From Methanobacteriota archaeon (GTDB taxonomy: Archaea > Halobacteriota > Bog-38 > Methanoflorentales > Methanoflorentaceae): a stretch of DNA of 10,936 nt. Positions 6,588-10,936 of the stretch are shown here, one piece after another; position 1 is the first letter of the stretch, and each line of letters begins with the position of its first letter. The DNA lies in assembly GCA_028679495.1 (NCBI GenBank), contig JAJRBK010000116.1, forward strand, positions 1 to 10,936, given 5' to 3'. The position numbers and the translations under genes are program-made. Under the pieces are notes generated by a model. That model had not been told where the DNA came from and made no database searches. It saw nothing but the letters and a program-made list of their open reading frames with translations.

Positions 6588-7762
6588 TACGCACCCGTTC
6601 CTGCAAGCACGTTAAGGACGTCCTCAGGCTCATACCTCAGTCGGATCTCTCTCGTTCTCCCACGCGTCCCTCGTCCTGTAAAATCGGTATTAATGAGCCG
6701 GATTGAATCAAGCTTTGATATGATATCGTAAAATCGCGTGTAGCCGAGATGTGTCTCTTCGTTGAACTTCTTGTAGAGGTCACCCGCCTTCACTTTGTCC
6801 GCTCCCTCTGCTATCAGCTTGAGGAGCTCTCGTTCCTCTTGGCGCAACGAGCGGATGGAGTACGTGAGATGTACAAGACGTGATCGCTCAAATGAATGAG
6901 TGATATCGTCCGCGGTGATATGCTTTCGCGCATTAATCTCAGCCTGCAATCCCGCCTTCCTTAGGACGTCGATGCCGACCCGTAAGTCGCTTGATTCTTC
7001 AACGAGATCGATGACCGTGTCGAGCACATCAGCAGGCACAACGTTTGCGTAAAATCCATGCCGCACGCGATCCTCAAGTATATCAAATAACTCATCACGG
7101 GTATAGAGGGGGAAGTAGATCTCCTGAGGAAGGAAAACGGACATCACGCGTGGATCAAGCAACTTTGTCATCTCAACAGAAAGATCACTCGATATGGCGA
7201 TGACGCCGACCTTGACCTCCGCTGATACCTCGTGCGCCCGTAAAAGCGCGTACAGTACCTTGTTGACCGTGTTCTCATAGAATAAGTAGTTGATATCGTC
7301 AAGCGCAACGATGAGTACTTTTTCCTGATCGATGAGGTACTTAGTAATCTTCTTAAAGATTCGCTTAAACGAGACCCCGGAATCGGGCGGCGTGTACGTA
7401 AAGAGCTTTTTGTACACCTCTGAGAAGATCGCAAACCGCGTCGTATCAATCTGACAGTTGACGTACACCGGAACGACGGCGTCGGTGTAGTTTTCAACCT
7501 CTTCAAACAGCTTGAGCACCGCGGTAGTCTTTCCCGTTCCGTGAGGGCCTGAGCATAAACAGTTAATAGGGCGTGCGCCGCGCAACGCTGGGCGGGCAGC
7601 AATCTTGAGCGCACGCATCTGTGACTCTCGGTGGGAGAAGTGCTCTGGAATATAGTCTAACTCGAAGTAGCGCTCGTCTTTAAAGAGCGTTTGATCCCAC
7701 TGCAGCAAGTCCTTTGACGGCGATTTTTGCGACACACCACTCGCTAAATGCTCAAGTAACAT
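6587..7762 (-). CDS. Orc1/Cdc6-family replication initiator
   Basis: A 391-residue AAA+ protein with a C-terminal winged helix, the usual size for archaeal Orc1/Cdc6. These proteins bind origin recognition boxes and load the MCM helicase. Motifs: Walker A GPHGTGKTT (72-80); Walker B VLIVALDDINYLF (149-161), with Asp-Asp in place of the usual Asp-Glu; sensor 1 region VGVIAISSDL (185-194); sensor 2 arginine in SSDLRVGIDVLRKAG (257-271); winged helix about 305-385, with a basic turn TGRGTRGRTREIRLR (362-376) likely to contact DNA. The Asp for the catalytic Glu could weaken ATP hydrolysis, although I recall similar DDxNYLF versions in related archaeal paralogues. ATG7762 has only a weak AGGAT upstream. 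The gene leads an operon with a coiled-coil protein and a nuclease. Which Orc paralogue this is cannot be decided without others for comparison. Confidence 0.92.
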   Translation of the reverse strand: MLLEHLASGVSQKSPSKDLLQWDQTLFKDERYFELDYIPEHFSHRESQMRALKIAARPALRGARPINCLCSGPHGTGKTTAVLKLFEEVENYTDAVVPVYVNCQIDTTRFAIFSEVYKKLFTYTPPDSGVSFKRIFKKITKYLIDQEKVLIVALDDINYLFYENTVNKVLYALLRAHEVSAEVKVGVIAISSDLSVEMTKLLDPRVMSVFLPQEIYFPLYTRDELFDILEDRVRHGFYANVVPADVLDTVIDLVEESSDLRVGIDVLRKAGLQAEINARKHITADDITHSFERSRLVHLTYSIRSLRQEERELLKLIAEGADKVKAGDLYKKFNEETHLGYTRFYDIISKLDSIRLINTDFTGRGTRGRTREIRLRYEPEDVLNVLAGTGA

Positions 7763-7913
7763 GCTATTTAACGTTATCCTTCACTATGTGGGGGTATTCC
7801 GCGCCTCGAAATTGAATTGCTCGTCTCCTCGATCCTTTCGATGCCAGGCCTTGCTGAAATCCTTTTTTCTCTGGAGATGAGAGTAGGGCGCCAGTAAGAG
7901 AGAGTGCTCAAGA

Positions 7914-7929
7914 CCCCCTTTTCCGGAAA
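7914..7929 (-). promoter_or_regulatory. ORB-like dyad with adjacent G-run
   Basis: The minus strand reads TTTCCGGAAAAGGGGG: a perfect 10-base palindrome, TTTCCGGAAA, followed by five Gs. Euryarchaeal mini-ORB sites have TTCC..GGAAA followed a few bases later by GGGG, so the order of elements matches, though the dyad is shorter. Only one copy is seen. Confidence 0.3.
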
Positions 7930-7944
7930 GCAGTGAGAGCCATC

Positions 7945-7962
7945 GCGCACTTCGCCGTGCGC
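7945..7962. repeat. Perfect 6-base-pair inverted repeat
   Basis: GCGCAC (7945-7950) and GTGCGC (7957-7962) flank the loop TTCGCC. It lies 16 bases from the ORB-like dyad. It could be a protein-binding dyad or a hairpin; there is no T-run after it to suggest a terminator. Confidence 0.4.
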
Positions 7963-8030
7963 TATTACTTTCGCGGCGCTCTTGCCATGCACTCTTCTAG
8001 TGCGTACGCGTTTATCGCGCGGGAACGATT

Positions 8031-8162
8031 ATGATAAGCGAGACATTTCAAGGGCTCATCGAGCGCGCCGACTATTATGCACGACACGAGAGGGCCCGCT
8101 CGTTAAATGAGCGGCGCATCGCATACCCGGACATCGAAGAGATCGCGCACGCCTCTTTATAG
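8031..8162 (+). CDS. Short 43-residue reading frame, possibly a truncated DUF4258-like protein
   Basis: ATG8031 to TAG8160-8162 encodes 43 residues beginning MISETFQGLIERADYYARHE and ending ERRIAYPDIEEIAHASL. The pattern His-x2-Ala-Arg-x3-x-Glu-Arg-x-Ile-x3-Asp-Ile-Glu resembles the N-terminal half of DUF4258 proteins (RelE-like toxin fold), which are usually about twice as long. No in-frame start lies upstream before the TAG at 7998-8000, and there is no clear ribosome site. It may be a small gene, a decayed fragment or chance. It is the only plus-strand frame of interest in the right half. Confidence 0.3.
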   Translation: MISETFQGLIERADYYARHERARSLNERRIAYPDIEEIAHASL

Positions 8163-8174
8163 AGTCGTAGAGCG

Positions 8175-9308
8175 TCAGCCATCCGTGACGTGAAGCGTCA
8201 ACGGCGTGCTCTCTTGGCGTGTAATCCACCTGTTTGGACGCACGAGCTCATCAAGCGTCGGTATATCGCTCGGAGAACGCCACACCCTGTTGACAAAGTC
8301 CATCCCTTTTTCAGCCGCAACGTGCGAGACGAACCGTTCGCCGAGAACGTACTGTTCCCTCTTCATCCCTAGTCCTGTCACGCGCTCAAAGAGCACCTCT
8401 CTCCCGGTCTTACGTCTTCTCCGCAGCTCGAACTCGCGCTTCATGTAGGCGTACGTGGCGAGCATTTCCTTGCCAATCCGGTCCATGACAAAATCAGAGT
8501 ATCCCTCTATCACGCTCATGAGCGCTTGGATCTGGTTTACCAGTTGTATCTGCGTAGGGGAGAGGACTACGTACATCAACGAGCGTTGGCCTTTTTCACC
8601 GTAGTCGTTGGTGACCGCACGTGCTGGAGACCGGAGCGCTCGTGATCTGATCCCCTCGCCCGTGGCCTCAAAGTACTGTCTTAGGAGGTCATTTATGTGA
8701 TCCTTCAGCCACGGGACCGACTCAAAAACGATGGCGTGAGTGATCTCGTGGATGGCGATCCACCGCTTGAAGTCCTCCCCTGTAAAAGAGAGTTGACGTT
8801 CGACTGCCTCGATGTTCGGTTCGACAAAGTAGATCTGTCCCATGACGAGCTCACGGCCGAAAAGGCTTGGATCGTACTGACCGAGCACCTTTCGTGCGAG
8901 ATAACCGAGGAGGAGGCTGAGCCCAACTGTGGAGAAGACTTGGTTCGACCTAAACACGCCCTTGCTGAGGAGCGAATCCCTTCTTTGTGTCTCCAACACC
9001 CGCTCTAACGGCGCGATCTGTTCTGAGAAGGCGGAGATATTGGCGGTAATCCAGTCATATCGGTCAAAGACCTGCACATCATGAGTGCGTGAGGGGGTAA
9101 GTCCGGTCAGCTCGATAATCTGCTCCGTGGGCTCTTCAATGAAGGCTTTATAGGCAGGCATGAGCTCCTGCTTCTCTGATTCGGGCCACCGCTCTGCGTC
9201 GCTGATATTTTCTGCGTTGTACGCGACTTGTTTCCAATCGATAGCGCCTTTCGGTGAACGGAAGAGCTGAAGGCCTGCGTTTAACACTAATCTTGGAATA
9301 TCTACCAT
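8175..9308 (-). CDS. DUF2342-family zinc-dependent metalloprotease-like protein
   Basis: A 377-residue protein from ATG9308; a GTG at 9321-9323 would add five residues. HEITH (187-191) is the zincin HExxH motif, with two His ligands and catalytic Glu188. LMSVIEGYSDFVMD (263-276) matches the family pattern in which the Glu of LLEGHADxVMD is probably the third ligand (Glu268 here). VPWL (198-201) just after the motif is also typical. The family, annotated in Actinobacteria as 'coenzyme F420 biosynthesis-associated', is best known from F420-producing bacteria, and its substrate is unknown. No signal peptide is visible. Residues 125-138 are a hydrophobic helix too short to call a membrane span. 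The gene follows polymerase D large subunit on the same strand after about 100 bases and has its own TATA-like element. The family call is good, the role unknown. Confidence 0.75.
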   Translation of the reverse strand: MVDIPRLVLNAGLQLFRSPKGAIDWKQVAYNAENISDAERWPESEKQELMPAYKAFIEEPTEQIIELTGLTPSRTHDVQVFDRYDWITANISAFSEQIAPLERVLETQRRDSLLSKGVFRSNQVFSTVGLSLLLGYLARKVLGQYDPSLFGRELVMGQIYFVEPNIEAVERQLSFTGEDFKRWIAIHEITHAIVFESVPWLKDHINDLLRQYFEATGEGIRSRALRSPARAVTNDYGEKGQRSLMYVVLSPTQIQLVNQIQALMSVIEGYSDFVMDRIGKEMLATYAYMKREFELRRRRKTGREVLFERVTGLGMKREQYVLGERFVSHVAAEKGMDFVNRVWRSPSDIPTLDELVRPNRWITRQESTPLTLHVTDG

Positions 9309-9340
9309 TGTATCGGCTCTCACGTAAATAGCTTAGACGC

Positions 9341-9358
9341 CCTTAATAAGGTTTTTCG
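9341..9358 (-). promoter_or_regulatory. TATA-like element within a palindrome, upstream of the metalloprotease gene
   Basis: The minus strand reads CGAAAAACCTTATTAAGG. The AT core is inside the perfect inverted repeat CCTTA-A-TAAGG (9341-9351 on plus) and is preceded by an A-rich BRE-like stretch. A start about 25 bases on falls near 9320, giving a very short leader before ATG9308 or a leaderless GTG9323. The dyad could also be an operator. Confidence 0.4.
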
Positions 9359-9412
9359 CGCTTCGAGCGACACATAACGATTTCAAAGAGCGTGGGCTCC
9401 TACGCACGGAGT

Positions 9413-10936
9413 TCACATAAAATCAGCAAGTCCCATCTGTTTTGTGGCGTCGCTCTCAAACAGTGAGTTAACTGACATCTCTAGAAGCGCGAGCCGCTGA
9501 CGCGTGTATTTAGAGATTCCATACTCCTCAGCGATGCGGATCGAGCGCTCCATATACTTTGTGACCGTTCCTTCGTGAACGGTGAGCACGATCTTACCGC
9601 CGCACTTGGGACAGTTGCCGCTGATCGGCGGACGCCGCACCTTGTAATTACACTTGACGCACCGCACCTTTTGGCGTGAGAATGCCCGCAGATTGCCGAT
9701 TAAATCGGGGAGAAAATGCGTCTTAATGACCCGCTCCGCGACGTCGCGCTCATCGACAGCGCGCGTCCGGCGCGCAAGTTCGAGCTGTGTCTCCATCTTG
9801 TCCATCATTGACTCGAGCGTTTTATACGTGCTGTTCGCAGGACCACTGGCGATTGAGGTAGTGGGGGTGGTGAAGCCAAATCCTGTATACTGAGCGTCTG
9901 TGCCCAGACGCGCTGCTACCGTTTCGATCCCTACATGTTTAGGATCCTGAAAGCGTAGTGTCGCTTCATAGAACTCGCGTGGATAGCGCTTCTCAATGTC
10001 GAGGTTATGCGCCTCTGCGTCGATTTCTGTCGGATCGATCCTCGTCGTTAGGACCAGAGGTGCGTCCATCTTTCCACCACGACGGTCCGGAAGGTATGAC
10101 AGGGAGAAGTTCAGCAGCCCGTCGAGAAGGAGCATCACGCTGTCCTCGTCGCCATCGCAGTTTCTCCGCTTTGACGCGTGGAAAAACGGGTGAGCAAAGC
10201 CCGCTGAGGCGGGCGTAAAGCCGATAACACGACCCAGCACGCCCGCGCTGGTGTGAGGTGCCAGCCCGACCACCAATGCTCCGACGAGGTCCTCTTTCAT
10301 CTGAGCGTTGTAATAGGGCGCTTGCTTGTAGTACTTAACCAAGAGATCGTCAATAAACTGTGACACTCGGAGCAGCCACTCCCCACAGTCGTGAGACAGG
10401 ATGATGTCTTGTGGTGCAAGTTCGACGAGATCGGCGTCGCCTTCGACGTTGTACCCCAGCGCTTCCAGCCGCTGCGGCTGAACGGAGATCTCCTGTGGGG
10501 TAAAATGCGTGATCGGCAAGTCGGTGAGATCGTACCGGCACGTTCCATCCTTAAAAACGAAGATATCGTGTTTTGCCCGTAACACGCCTTTTTCTATGGG
10601 TTCTGGGGTCTTATTCTTCGAGATGAGCCCCAAAACGCCTTTAAATTTTTCAAACCGCGCGGTCTCGTCAAGGTGAGCGAGGGCCTCCTGATAGGTTCGT
10701 CGAAGATCAATGGACTGAATCTGATGGCTCACCGCCTGTCGGTGACATTTTGGGCAAGACGTTCCTTCGCGGAGTTCGCGCGCGCACGTCGGGCAAAAGG
10801 TGAAAGGCTCGGTAAACTCACCGCATTCACAACGTGATTGGTAGGTCGTCTGAGTGCACGAAGGACAGCGGCGGACGCCTACATCGACGTCGATAATGCC
10901 GAGGTATTGAACATCGATTTCTGAAGCACGTTCAGG
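9413..10936 (-). CDS. polC: DNA polymerase D large (catalytic) subunit DP2, C-terminal part
   Basis: The last 507 codons of the catalytic subunit of archaeal replicative polymerase PolD; the frame is open to the right edge, so the rest (full length usually above 1,000 residues) is outside. Numbering from the window edge, zinc-binding pairs appear at Cys24/27, 36/38, 48/51 and 61/64. The active site FFHASKRRNCDGDED (251-265) carries the metal-binding aspartates Asp261 and Asp263 of the double-psi beta-barrel, and GGKMDAPLVLTTR (287-299) is highly conserved. A C-terminal zinc finger has CVKC (426-429) and CPKC (442-445). The final residues QMGLADFM fit a PCNA-interacting (PIP) box. The GTG at 10732 is only an internal codon: cysteine-rich protein continues upstream without a stop. 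The N|CDGDED position, where some Pyrococcus genes carry an intein, is uninterrupted. Confidence 0.95.
   Translation of the reverse strand, partial: PERASEIDVQYLGIIDVDVGVRRCPSCTQTTYQSRCECGEFTEPFTFCPTCARELREGTSCPKCHRQAVSHQIQSIDLRRTYQEALAHLDETARFEKFKGVLGLISKNKTPEPIEKGVLRAKHDIFVFKDGTCRYDLTDLPITHFTPQEISVQPQRLEALGYNVEGDADLVELAPQDIILSHDCGEWLLRVSQFIDDLLVKYYKQAPYYNAQMKEDLVGALVVGLAPHTSAGVLGRVIGFTPASAGFAHPFFHASKRRNCDGDEDSVMLLLDGLLNFSLSYLPDRRGGKMDAPLVLTTRIDPTEIDAEAHNLDIEKRYPREFYEATLRFQDPKHVGIETVAARLGTDAQYTGFGFTTPTTSIASGPANSTYKTLESMMDKMETQLELARRTRAVDERDVAERVIKTHFLPDLIGNLRAFSRQKVRCVKCNYKVRRPPISGNCPKCGGKIVLTVHEGTVTKYMERSIRIAEEYGISKYTRQRLALLEMSVNSLFESDATKQMGLADFM

Larger units (their letters stand above)
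7763..8174. other. Gene-poor region upstream of orc1; candidate replication origin
   Basis: About 410 bases separate the orc1 start from the end of the metalloprotease gene; archaeal origins often lie directly upstream of an orc1/cdc6 gene. The stretch has an ORB-like dyad (see 7914-7929), a 6-base-pair hairpin (7945-7962), the palindrome GCGTACGC (8002-8009) and a short plus-strand reading frame (8031-8162). I see no long AT-rich unwinding element and no repeated ORB copies, so the origin call is tentative. No clear orc1 promoter was found. Confidence 0.3.

Noticed and set aside
7774..7992. A 72-residue minus-strand frame ending 11 bases before orc1
   Set aside because: It starts with GTG without a ribosome site, the composition is not protein-like, and it overlaps the dyad and palindrome elements; treated as non-coding.
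10137..10180. Intein insertion at the polymerase D active site
   Set aside because: The RRNCDGDED coding sequence is continuous; no intein blocks are present.
9413..10732. A complete 439-residue gene starting at GTG 10732
   Set aside because: The frame continues upstream to the window edge and encodes the conserved cysteine-rich zinc-binding part of polymerase D DP2, so the GTG is internal.
1..10936. tRNA, rRNA, CRISPR array or complete insertion sequence
   Set aside because: No regularly spaced direct repeats, TpsiC-loop-like sequence with a cloverleaf, rRNA motif or transposase frame was found by reading both strands.

Overview
This window looks like chromosomal DNA from a euryarchaeon of the methanogen/ANME type. 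The evidence is the catalytic subunit of D-family DNA polymerase (an archaeal enzyme), an Orc1/Cdc6 initiator, a two-gene SufC-SufB iron-sulfur system, a 3-dehydroquinate synthase II-type enzyme and GAGGTGA-type ribosome binding sites. No rRNA or methanogenesis gene is present, so I cannot place it more precisely. Methanomicrobia/Syntropharchaeia-like lineages such as ANME-1 are a guess.

Layout. Bases 1-2018 lie on the plus strand. First comes the 3' part of a transglutaminase-fold protein that runs off the left edge. After a good TATA-like promoter comes an AroB'-type gene with A-rich codons unlike its neighbours. Bases 2019-2394 separate convergent genes and hold oligo-T terminators plus several inverted repeats that could form a structured RNA or a mobile remnant. 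From 2395 to the right edge almost everything is on the minus strand. In transcription order from the right these are: polymerase D large subunit (its N-terminal part lies outside the window), a DUF2342-type zinc metalloprotease, a gene-poor stretch of about 410 bases, a tight operon of orc1/cdc6, a coiled-coil protein and a PD-(D/E)XK nuclease, then a nucleotide-sugar pyrophosphorylase, sufC and sufB.

How the genes fit together. The right two thirds are replication-flavoured: polymerase D, Orc1/Cdc6 and a nuclease translationally linked to the initiator. The non-coding stretch upstream of orc1 has a dyad followed by a G-run that resembles an origin recognition box, so it is a plausible replication origin. 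sufC and sufB overlap by 13 bases and would encode the minimal Fe-S scaffold complex. The nucleotidyltransferase upstream may share their transcript, although an internal TATA-like element may also drive sufCB.

Most interesting points: the orc1/coiled-coil/nuclease operon, the candidate origin beside it, the compositionally foreign AroB'-like gene (which may be an aminohydroxybenzoate synthase rather than a shikimate enzyme), and the structured convergent intergenic region.
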